Assembly: GCA_029817715.1 (NCBI GenBank)
Contig: JARUPY010000606.1
Location: 1,116,001 to 1,180,000 of the forward strand
Length of the DNA: 64,000 nt
Source of the DNA: Melastoma dodecandrum
Lineage: Eukaryota > Streptophyta > Magnoliopsida > Myrtales > Melastomataceae
Reading direction: 5' to 3'
Shown here: positions 23,868 to 31,191 of the stretch, piece after piece
Layout of the letters: every line of letters begins with the position of its first letter
Position numbering within the stretch: the first letter of the stretch is position 1
The notes under the pieces: model-generated
What the model saw: the letters and a program-made list of their open reading frames with translations, nothing else
What the model was told of the DNA's origin: nothing
Databases searched by the model: none
Program-made: the position numbers and the translations under genes

Positions 23868-24964
23868 TGTTGGGATGGAATTTGATGCAACAGCTGTCTG
23901 AGCTAACAATCTTGACTACAGGACTCAAGTATCATAGAAACTTTAAGCCATACACAACACTCACACGAATGTTTTCCATTGAGCCTACAGAAAAGGCAAA
24001 ACAACTGTTTAGCTCATCTTTTGCAGAAAACCACATTGAGTTTTTGCAGAAATGCCCGCATCCCTTATGGAAAAATCAGGAATTCTTTGTGAGACTACCC
24101 TTCAAGCAGAATGAGGACATCAATCCTACAAAGGCTAGTCATTCAGGTATGAATCCTGAAAGTGCTCAATTATTTCGAGAAGAATGTTTCTCCCTGATGC
24201 AACAGGGATTGATTGAGCAATCAAACTCGCAATGGGCATGCGAAGCGTTTTATGTTAACAAACGCTCAGAACAACTCAGAGGAAAGAAAATGTTAGTTAT
24301 CAACTACCAACCTCTGAATCACTTCCTACAGGATGATAAATTTCCTTTGCCAAATAGAACGGCATTATTCGCTTCACTGGCTAAGGCAAAAATATTCTCT
24401 AAGTTTGACCTTAAAAGCGGATTTTGGCAACTTGGAATACACCCTAAGGAAAGATGGAAAACGGGATTTTGTATCCCTGGTGGACATTACCAATGGACGG
24501 TATTACCCTTTGGACTTAAGACTGCCCCGTCCTTATTCCAGAAAGCTATGACTACAATCTTTGGACCTATACAGGACTCCGCCTTGATATACATAGATAA
24601 CATACTATTATTTAGTCCTGATAAAGATTCACATGAACTTTTGCTGAAACAATTTACAGACCTTGTGCAAAAGTATGGCCTAATGCTTTCTGAAAGAAAG
24701 ATGAAACTGTTTGAGAACACAATTGAATTCTTGGGAATGAGACTTGCAGATGGACAGTACCAGCCACGACCCCATATAGCCCAAGAACTTCTGAAGTTCC
24801 CAGACTCTAAATTGACCATCAAACAGATCCAACAGTTTCTAGGAATTGTTAACTACTTAAGAGACTTTGTGCCCAATATCAGCAGGTATACCAGCCCGCT
24901 AGAAGCCCAATTGAAGAAAGGATCTCATCCTTGGGGAGAAGCCCAAACAGAAGCAGTCAGGTGA
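23867..24964 (+). pseudogene. Pararetrovirus reverse transcriptase domain with YIDN at the active site
   Basis: A 365-codon open frame contains the RT palm and fingers: KKMLVINYQPLNHFLQDD, KFPLPNR, SKFDLKSGFWQLGI, 'TGFCIPGGHYQWTVLPFGLKTAPSLFQ', then YIDNILLF and FLGMRLADGQYQPRPHI. The catalytic box is normally Y-I-D-D; here the second Asp codon is AAC (Asn), which should abolish polymerase activity. The frame is +1 relative to the coat-protein part and ends at a TGA at 24962, where it meets the RNase H frame at a deletion. Otherwise it is well preserved, suggesting moderate age. Confidence 0.88.
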
Positions 24965-25586
24965 CCAATTTTGGGCAGCAATTCTACTTGAGGAAAAGGA
25001 GGGAAAACGACAAATTTGTGCATACAAGTCTGGTAAGTTCAACCCAGCTGAACAACACTATCACTCGACCATTAAAGAGATTTTGGCAGTGAAGTATGGA
25101 ATAAAGAAATTTGAATTCCATTTGGTTGAACATCATTTCATTGTGGAGAGCGATATGTCTTCTTTTACATCTATGCTGACAATCAGACAGAAGAAGATCC
25201 CAACCGCTCAATTACTCAGACTGTCAGATTGGTTTTCCCAATATTCATTTACAGTAAAACATATCAAAGGTAAGAATAATGTTGTTGCAGACTTTTTGTC
25301 TAGACCTTTTGATATAGCTCACCCAACACTCCAAGAGAGTCCAAGCTTGCAAGCAATGATTTCTACATATGTGCCGAAGCAACGAGAAATGCCAAGGATT
25401 CTTCCTCCAGAGTTTACGAGCTACAACAACCAGGAACATGTTGAGACAGTCCTAGCTCACTCTATTCAGATGACACAGAAATATTTGGAGAGAATCTTCA
25501 GCAAATATGGCCAGATGATGTTTCCAGAACAAGGCTTGCATCCGACTTATCCGTTCCTAAAGGCCATACCCATAAATCCAATGTAG
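24960..25586 (+). pseudogene. Pararetrovirus RNase H domain, N-terminally deleted
   Basis: The frame opens abruptly at GDQFWAAILLEE and continues with YKSGKFNPAEQHYHSTIKEILAV (RNase H helix with a catalytic Glu), the ESDMSSF block and a KGKNNVVADFLSRP end. The preceding first beta strand, which bears the first catalytic Asp, is absent: the reverse transcriptase frame stops exactly where this segment starts. The tail up to the TAG at 25584-25586 is a C-terminal extension. One stop separates it from a downstream frame in the same phase. Confidence 0.8.
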
Positions 25587-25640
25587 ATCTTCCTTGAAGA
25601 ACTAAAATGGCTCTTCTGGTATTTGTTGCACAGCTATACT

Positions 25641-26306
25641 ATGGCACTCGAGTTCCCCACTGAAGAACTACTCAGATACTTTGATCAATTAGGAGACTTG
25701 CACAATTGTACTCCGTACAGAAGACCTCATGCTCATCTAGCAGATATGCTCTCATGGTTCGCTCCACTGAGCCAATGGCGAACATGGATTGAGCTGCACC
25801 AGGACAAATACTTCAAGTTCGGCGGACTAACCCCTTATTCAGTTTATTTGTTTCGCAGGCACTGGCACTTTGGCTCAGGATTACAGGCGATGGTGGCCAT
25901 CAATAATTCAGAAGAATTTTTCAGCTTACCTTTCTCTCTTGCACATGATAATTATGCAACTTTTTCAGATAGAGAAATGACGATCACAGACAAGGAATTT
26001 CTGAAGCAGAAGCTTTGTACAGAAAATGGAGTCCACTACCTAGACCCTGACGAAGTACTCCAAGCCCAGATCCAAAACACAGATCCAAACCATGTCTACA
26101 GGCTTATGAGTGCACTTCACCAATACAACCAGCATGGACTACATTGGGACGAAATAGCCCAAAGCTTTTTGACAAAAGTGGACTTAGGCCCAGGATCACC
26201 AAGCTCAAGCCCAGGCCCAGGATCGTCACAAGCGGGACCATCCTCCACTCAGAAAAGAAATGATTACTCTCCACAGGACCCGCGAGGAAAAAGGCCAAAG
26301 CACTAA
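25641..26306 (+). CDS. Pararetrovirus second ORF, function unknown (intact frame)
   Basis: From the ATG at 25641 an uninterrupted 221-codon frame begins MALEFPTEELLRYFDQLGDL and ends with a Gly/Ser/Pro-rich, basic tail (PGSPSSSPGPGSSQ, PRGKRPKH). No family domain is recognisable. Florendoviruses carry an ORF of unknown function downstream of the polyprotein, and this position fits. The same frame is open upstream to the RNase H stop, so it may once have been fused or expressed by re-initiation. The basic C-terminus hints at nucleic-acid or nuclear targeting, which is inference only. It is the best-preserved frame of the insertion together with the movement protein. Confidence 0.6.
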   Translation: MALEFPTEELLRYFDQLGDLHNCTPYRRPHAHLADMLSWFAPLSQWRTWIELHQDKYFKFGGLTPYSVYLFRRHWHFGSGLQAMVAINNSEEFFSLPFSLAHDNYATFSDREMTITDKEFLKQKLCTENGVHYLDPDEVLQAQIQNTDPNHVYRLMSALHQYNQHGLHWDEIAQSFLTKVDLGPGSPSSSPGPGSSQAGPSSTQKRNDYSPQDPRGKRPKH

Positions 26307-26338
26307 CCGCCCATGTGAAGATAAGATTTTCAAGATAA

Positions 26339-26412
26339 GGTCGGCAAGCCAAGACGAACAACTTTTTGACAAAGTTGGCAAGCCAAGCCAAAAGACTTTT
26401 TGACAAACGTGC
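26339..26412 (+). repeat. Direct repeat upstream of the viral TATA box
   Basis: Two copies of about 36 bp read 'GGCAAGCCAAG...ACTTTTTGACAAA'. They lie roughly 150-220 bp upstream of the TATA box at 26558. Repeated elements in this position resemble promoter or enhancer modules of caulimovirids; activity is not shown by the sequence. Confidence 0.55.
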
Positions 26413-26557
26413 CACAAGATTCCTTGAAGATAAGGCCGGCATAAGATGACACGCTAACTTTAGCTTTAGTCATTTTCATCTTTAGTCTTTTTGACTAAGA
26501 ATAGTTTAAGGCTCCGTGGCTCAACCATAGCCAAGTTTTATTTTGCTTAGCTTGTAT

Positions 26558-26565
26558 TATAAATA
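26558..26565 (+). promoter_or_regulatory. Pararetrovirus pregenomic promoter TATA box
   Basis: TATAAATA occurs in GC-rich-flanked context ('TATTATAAATAGCCACTCCC') between the second ORF and the primer-binding site, exactly where the pregenomic RNA promoter of Caulimoviridae lies. A transcription start about 30 bp downstream (near 26595) is expected. Confidence 0.7.
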
Positions 26566-26589
26566 GCCACTCCCATTCATGGAGTTCGG

Positions 26590-27887
26590 CAGAGCGATTC
26601 GCAGAGCGAAATCAATACACAACCTTTAGTATTCTCATCCGTGGCTTTCTAAGCTTCTCAAAGGTGTTATCCAGGGTGGTGGTCTCTTAGGAATCAGACT
26701 CTCATGAATCCCCTCGCTTTCGAAAAATCCAAAAACATTCAGAATACCCAGAAAACCTTCCAAAAACATTCAAAAAACCCAGAAACCCAAAAACTTCATG
26801 TTTATCTGTTTTCACCATTTAGGTGATATTCTTGCATTTTAGGTGATACTCATGCATCTTTGTGTATCTTTCTAAGTCTGTTTGGTTACCCTCATTTTCA
26901 TGTTTTGTCATCCTCTTATGTCTTGTTTAATATTACTTCTTATCTGTCTTATGCTCCTTAGTCATCTCATTCTGAAAGAATTCCAAGCGTCTCTCTTTTC
27001 TAAATCCTACTCTTAAGTAATAGCTTTGTTATAGGTTAACACTCTTTGGTTAAAGGCGTCCATTGCAGGAATCTATCTTCTAGGTCAAGTAACATCTGAG
27101 TGACCGTAAATCTACCGCAATCGCCCTCGAGGACCACTTGCCGCTTAAGCTAGGAGAGCTGCCAGGCACCGGTCGTGGCTTGACAGTGGTAGTAGGAAAA
27201 GGATGAGACCTCCACCTAGAAGAAGATGCCTCTGCAGACCCCGTTTTCCAAATAGTTGGAGACTCTATAACCATTTTATTACTCGTCTTAGTAACAGGGA
27301 AAGAGAACAACCTCCTTGGAGATGTCCAACCCACCTCATGCGAATCCAATACTACATCCGGTGGATAAATGACTACATAAAGCGTAAGACTGTTAAGTGT
27401 GTGTTTAAGAGGGTCCAGGCGCATCTTGCCTATGATAGTTCAGATGACCCAGATAGAAACTGATACATTTACCCTTATGATGAACCTCGCATGCGATGCC
27501 TGAATAAACTTAAGTACCATGTCCAGTATCGTAGGTTTCTCATTTGGTACCAGAAAAATTATCTTTATTGGAACTCTGCATAAAGTTCCAATTGTATCTT
27601 CCGCTGTATTTCCCGACTCTTTGTTTATAAGATTTCTGAAACGCTTGCATTATATAGCAAGTGCATCATTGAATATGTCTTCAAGTTTTTTCCAGTTTGC
27701 ACATCTATTCCTGGACCATTCACCGACCTTGTACTTCTTTCGAGTCGTACTGTTCTGGTGGTCGAAGCTTCTATCTTGCACAACTCTTTGTCTAGTGTTT
27801 GTCTTACGTACTCCATTGCCCATGTGTTTAATCATGTATTTGAGTGTTTTGTCCACATGTTTGAGTTGTTAGTGATAGTTGTACCCC
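26590..27887 (+). other. Pararetrovirus long leader / intergenic region
   Basis: About 1.3 kb lies between the predicted start site and the primer-binding site, without a long conserved frame. Short upstream ORFs are present, as in caulimovirid leaders that use ribosome shunting. I did not establish a single long hairpin by eye. Confidence 0.5.
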
Positions 27888-27899
27888 TGGTATCAGAGC
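27888..27899 (+). promoter_or_regulatory. Primer-binding site for initiator tRNA-Met
   Basis: TGGTATCAGAGC is the exact 12-mer complementary to the 3' end of plant initiator tRNA-Met used by caulimovirids to start minus-strand DNA. It lies 121 bp before the movement protein ATG, as in the family. Confidence 0.85.
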
Positions 27900-28020
27900 G
27901 CCAGTCAGTCCTTCCAGATTGTTTTGTTTACAGTGTGCCAAACTTATTTTCTTTCTTTTGAGGAGGAGAGAGATTGAGACTGAGAGCCCCACCTGGAGAA
28001 GCACCTTGCCCTAAACACCC

Positions 28021-28887
28021 ATGGATACACCCACAGTGATGAACGCTCCCATCACAATAGATCCCAGCCCTTCTTTTCATACAACTACCTCGAAAAGGTT
28101 AGATGGTTTGTACGAGATTTCCCATGAAGACATCTCAGACAACAACCAGATTGCCAACACAGTCATTCCATTCCTTAACCCTTACTCAGCCTTTAGTAAG
28201 CCAACTTCCAGTCCCATCAGACGGATAAGAACTCTTATCCGACAGCCAAGTTCTCAAGTCCTAGAGTACATCCAGTCAAGCAAGTTCAACCAGCATCCGA
28301 TTTTTGCCACCCAGTGTGAACAATTTGTTTCACTACAGCTCCCAGCAGAGTTTCCTCGACAATGGTCCCAGAAGGGATACACTCACCTTCACTTTGGTGC
28401 AATCAGATTGGCCCTTACATATCATGGAAGAAAAGGACTACCGGTTACAGCTAGAATGGCTCTTCTTGACTCCAGATATTTGGAGTATCAGCATGCATGC
28501 ATTGGAACAGTAGAGACCACTCTCAATGCAGGAACTGTTTTTGTAACTCTTTACCCTAACTTCTGCATGTCTCTACAGGATCCACGAATCTTGTCAGCCT
28601 TACAGGTTCAGATCCAGATAGCTGGACCACAGCAGGATAATAGCTCCATTGAGGCAACACTCCACTACCATATGTCCAGAGTGCAGAATCATGCACTTGA
28701 CCTCAAGGTTCCAAATGATGCAGGTGATGCTTTAATGATACATGCTGATTATCACAGTTCACAGGCTCCTACGTGCTTGCATGTTCCAAGACAAATCAGT
28801 AGAACAGAACTACTAAAGCTACTACCAGAAAGATGGGTCACTGTAATATACCTTGAGGAAAGTTCGAAAAATATATTTAATAATTAA
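28021..28887 (+). CDS. Pararetrovirus 30K-superfamily movement protein, truncated at the junction
   Basis: The ATG is the first after the primer-binding site. The frame is open for 288 codons. Recognisable features include SSQVLEYIQSSK, the central beta-rich core with 'YTHLHFGAIRLALTYHGRKG', LLDSRYLEYQHACIG and a conserved Asp in MALLD; the core resembles caulimovirid 30K movement proteins that widen plasmodesmata. The last ~15 codons (after PERWVTV) look host-derived and AT-rich, so the true protein is cut and fused to flanking DNA near 28845-28870. In the circular genome the frame would continue into the coat-protein region that now lies at 21020. Confidence 0.75.
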   Translation: MDTPTVMNAPITIDPSPSFHTTTSKRLDGLYEISHEDISDNNQIANTVIPFLNPYSAFSKPTSSPIRRIRTLIRQPSSQVLEYIQSSKFNQHPIFATQCEQFVSLQLPAEFPRQWSQKGYTHLHFGAIRLALTYHGRKGLPVTARMALLDSRYLEYQHACIGTVETTLNAGTVFVTLYPNFCMSLQDPRILSALQVQIQIAGPQQDNSSIEATLHYHMSRVQNHALDLKVPNDAGDALMIHADYHSSQAPTCLHVPRQISRTELLKLLPERWVTVIYLEESSKNIFNN

Positions 28888-28970
28888 ACGTAAAATTAAG
28901 TGTACAGAAAAGGGCGGAGAAATTGAACGTAGCGTGTCTTGTCATTGATTATTTTCATTAACTTGTCCGA

Positions 28971-29008
28971 TGTCCGATGCTCCGCTGTCTGATGTCCGAT
29001 GCTCCGCT
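28971..29008 (+). repeat. 22-bp tandem duplication overlapping the PPR start codon
   Basis: The 16-mer TGTCCGATGCTCCGCT occurs at 28971-28986 and 28993-29008, with a partial copy just before (28964-28970). The second copy contains the ATG used for the PPR model. This makes the exact translation start ambiguous between 28977, 28999 and downstream Met codons. Confidence 0.8.
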
Positions 29009-31191
29009 CCGCCTCTGTACTGACGAAATTCCGTGCGTCGACCATGATCCCGCGGGCTATGCTTCGCTCTTCCCATATCAACGTGAAGTCAGCGTCGGAC
29101 CCTTTTGCATCCTCGCCATCGAAATTCCGCTCCGTCATTCAGAGACTACTGTGTCACGAGGCGGGTCAGCGTGATCCCAGCTTCGCGCCTTGGCCGTCGT
29201 CACTGTGCCCGCATCCACAATCGGTCGTCCATTCGGTGTGTTCCCTGGTGTGCCAGTCCTATTCCAGCAATGCCCATGTTGGGGCATCCCCAAGGAGGCT
29301 CAATCTGGAGGTAAATGTGGATTCTCTGAGCGACGAGGATTGTGTTAGCGTCGTTGCATCGTTGGCAGCTGATGCCGGGTCTATGGCGGCTATTAGTTTC
29401 TTCTACTGGACAACTGGGCATCCTAAATTTAGGTACTTTATGAGGTTTTACATTGTATGTGTGGGTTGTTTGATTAGGAATGGGAATATGGAGAGGGCCT
29501 GTGAGGTGGTGGAGTGCATGGTTAGGAATTTCGGAGAGGTTGGGAGGTTGGAGGAAGCGTTTGGGGTGGTCCTTGATCTGAGGAATGAAGGGCTGGTGCT
29601 GAGTGCACGTCTGATGAGTGTAGTGATGAGGGTTGGGTGCGACATGGGACTAGTCGATTTCGCCCAGAAGGTGTTTGATGAGATGTGCGATAGAGGCGTG
29701 CTTCCCGATGCTAACAGCTACAAGGTTATGGTCATTGGGCTATGTAGAATTGGAAGGATCATTGAGGCCGATTTGTGGCTGGGCAGAATGATCGAAAAGG
29801 ATTTTGTTGTTGACAATGCGACCCTAACTCTAATGATTCGGTCTTTTTTCGAGAAGGGCTTTGGTAGTCGAGCTATGTGGTATTTCCGGAAGATGATCGA
29901 GATGGGCGTGATGCCAAATGTGATAAACTACACTTCACTGATTGATGGGTTGTGCAAGAAGGGTAATATAAAGCAGGCATTCAAGGTGTTGGAGGAGATG
30001 GTGGGGAAGGGGTGGAAACCGAATGTGTATACTCATACCACGATAATAGATGGTCTCTGCAAGAAGGGTTGGACTGACAAGGCCTTCAGGCTTTTCATGA
30101 AGTTGGTGAGAAGTGAAAATTATGAGCCTAATGTTCTCACCTACACAGCCATGATCAGCGGTTATAGCAAAGAAAACAAGATGAACCGAGCAGAAATGTT
30201 GTTTGGCAGGATGAAAGAACAGGGAATAGTGCCTAATGCAAACACTTACTCAGCATTGATTGATGGCCATTGCAAAGCAGGGAATTTCAATCGAGCATAT
30301 GAATTGATGGACTTGATGTATGATGCAGGGGTAAGTCCTAATATGTGTACATTTAATTCCCTAATGGACGGGCTCTGTAGAAGGGGAGCTTTCCGAGAAG
30401 CATATGAATTGTTGGAGGAATCACGTCTTTTTGGACTTGATCCTGATTTGTTTACATATACTATCCTGATTAATGAGCAGTGCAAAAGGGAGGGAATCAA
30501 ACATGCCCTTGCACTTCTTAGTAGGATGGTCAAGATTAGAATAGAACCCGACATGCACGTATACACCACCATAATTGCTTCCTTATGTAGGCAAAGCAGG
30601 GTGAATGAAGCAGAGCAAATTCTTCGGGACACAATCAGTATTGGATTGGTTCCTACAAAAGAAACTTATACATCAATAATTTGTGGGTATTGCAGGAATA
30701 GAGAAGTTGGATTAGCGGTGAAACTTTTTCACAGGATGAGGGACCACGGTTGTGTTGCAGATAATGTCACATATTGTGCCTTGATAAGTGGGCTATGCAA
30801 AGAATCCAGGCTGAACGAAGCTCGCCGATTTTATGAGTCAATGACAGACATGGGTATAACCCCGTCTGAAGTCACTCGGGTAACTATAGCTTATGAATTT
30901 TGCATGAAAGACGAATCTGCAACTGCATTAATGATCTTGGAGGGTTTGGATAAGAAGCTGTGGGTTCGAACAGTTACTACTTTGGTGAGGAAGCTTTGCT
31001 GCGAGAAGAAAGTGGGAATAGCTGCATTGTTCTTTCACAAGCTGGTGGACAAGCAAAAGGATGTTGACCGTGTGGTTTTAGCTGCATTTATGACAGCATG
31101 TTACGAGGACAATAAATATGCTCTTGTGGCAGATTTAACTAAAAGGATTTCTCAATCTAAAGGAGCTGGTTACGCCGCTCGTGTTGTGTGA
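28999..31191 (+). CDS. P-class pentatricopeptide repeat protein, single exon
   Basis: An intronless 730-codon frame. From about residue 235 to 650 it holds a continuous series of 35-residue PPR motifs: 'NVINYTSLIDGLCKKGNIKQAFKVLEEMVGKG', 'NTYSALIDGHCKAGNFNRAYELMDLMYDAG' and others. There is no E, DYW or SMR tail, so it is a P-class protein. The N-terminus is rich in Ser, Arg and Ala with few acids, consistent with mitochondrial or plastid import, where PPR proteins bind specific RNAs to stabilise, process or promote translation. By sequence it resembles the At4g19890 group, with moderate certainty. The upstream pararetrovirus ends about 120 bp before the start. Met codons at 28999, 29044 and 29059 are all possible starts; I keep the first. 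Confidence 0.88.
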   Translation: MLRSASVLTKFRASTMIPRAMLRSSHINVKSASDPFASSPSKFRSVIQRLLCHEAGQRDPSFAPWPSSLCPHPQSVVHSVCSLVCQSYSSNAHVGASPRRLNLEVNVDSLSDEDCVSVVASLAADAGSMAAISFFYWTTGHPKFRYFMRFYIVCVGCLIRNGNMERACEVVECMVRNFGEVGRLEEAFGVVLDLRNEGLVLSARLMSVVMRVGCDMGLVDFAQKVFDEMCDRGVLPDANSYKVMVIGLCRIGRIIEADLWLGRMIEKDFVVDNATLTLMIRSFFEKGFGSRAMWYFRKMIEMGVMPNVINYTSLIDGLCKKGNIKQAFKVLEEMVGKGWKPNVYTHTTIIDGLCKKGWTDKAFRLFMKLVRSENYEPNVLTYTAMISGYSKENKMNRAEMLFGRMKEQGIVPNANTYSALIDGHCKAGNFNRAYELMDLMYDAGVSPNMCTFNSLMDGLCRRGAFREAYELLEESRLFGLDPDLFTYTILINEQCKREGIKHALALLSRMVKIRIEPDMHVYTTIIASLCRQSRVNEAEQILRDTISIGLVPTKETYTSIICGYCRNREVGLAVKLFHRMRDHGCVADNVTYCALISGLCKESRLNEARRFYESMTDMGITPSEVTRVTIAYEFCMKDESATALMILEGLDKKLWVRTVTTLVRKLCCEKKVGIAALFFHKLVDKQKDVDRVVLAAFMTACYEDNKYALVADLTKRISQSKGAGYAARVV

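Larger units (their letters stand above)
21020..28870 (+). mobile_element. Endogenous pararetrovirus (Caulimoviridae, florendovirus/petuvirus-like), permuted and decayed
   Basis: In this order the block holds: coat protein region with a CCHC zinc knuckle, remnant protease, reverse transcriptase, RNase H, a downstream second ORF, a noncoding region with a TATA box, a tRNA-Met primer-binding site, and a 30K-type movement protein. A circular viral genome would have movement protein before coat protein, so the copy is linearised between the two. The length of about 7.85 kb is close to a full genome of this family. There are no LTRs and no integrase, which separates it from Ty3/gypsy. Frameshifts, stops, a lost protease core, a lost RNase H segment and an altered reverse transcriptase active site show it is defective. 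Assignment to florendovirus versus petuvirus is inference from ORF layout. Confidence 0.85.

Noticed and set aside
27080..27872. Several 60-117-codon frames in the viral leader
   Set aside because: No conserved domain, present on both strands, and located between the promoter and the primer-binding site where caulimovirids have only short upstream ORFs.
21020..28870. Ty3/gypsy LTR retrotransposon instead of a pararetrovirus
   Set aside because: There is no integrase and no LTR, while a 30K-type movement protein follows the primer-binding site and a promoter lies after RNase H.
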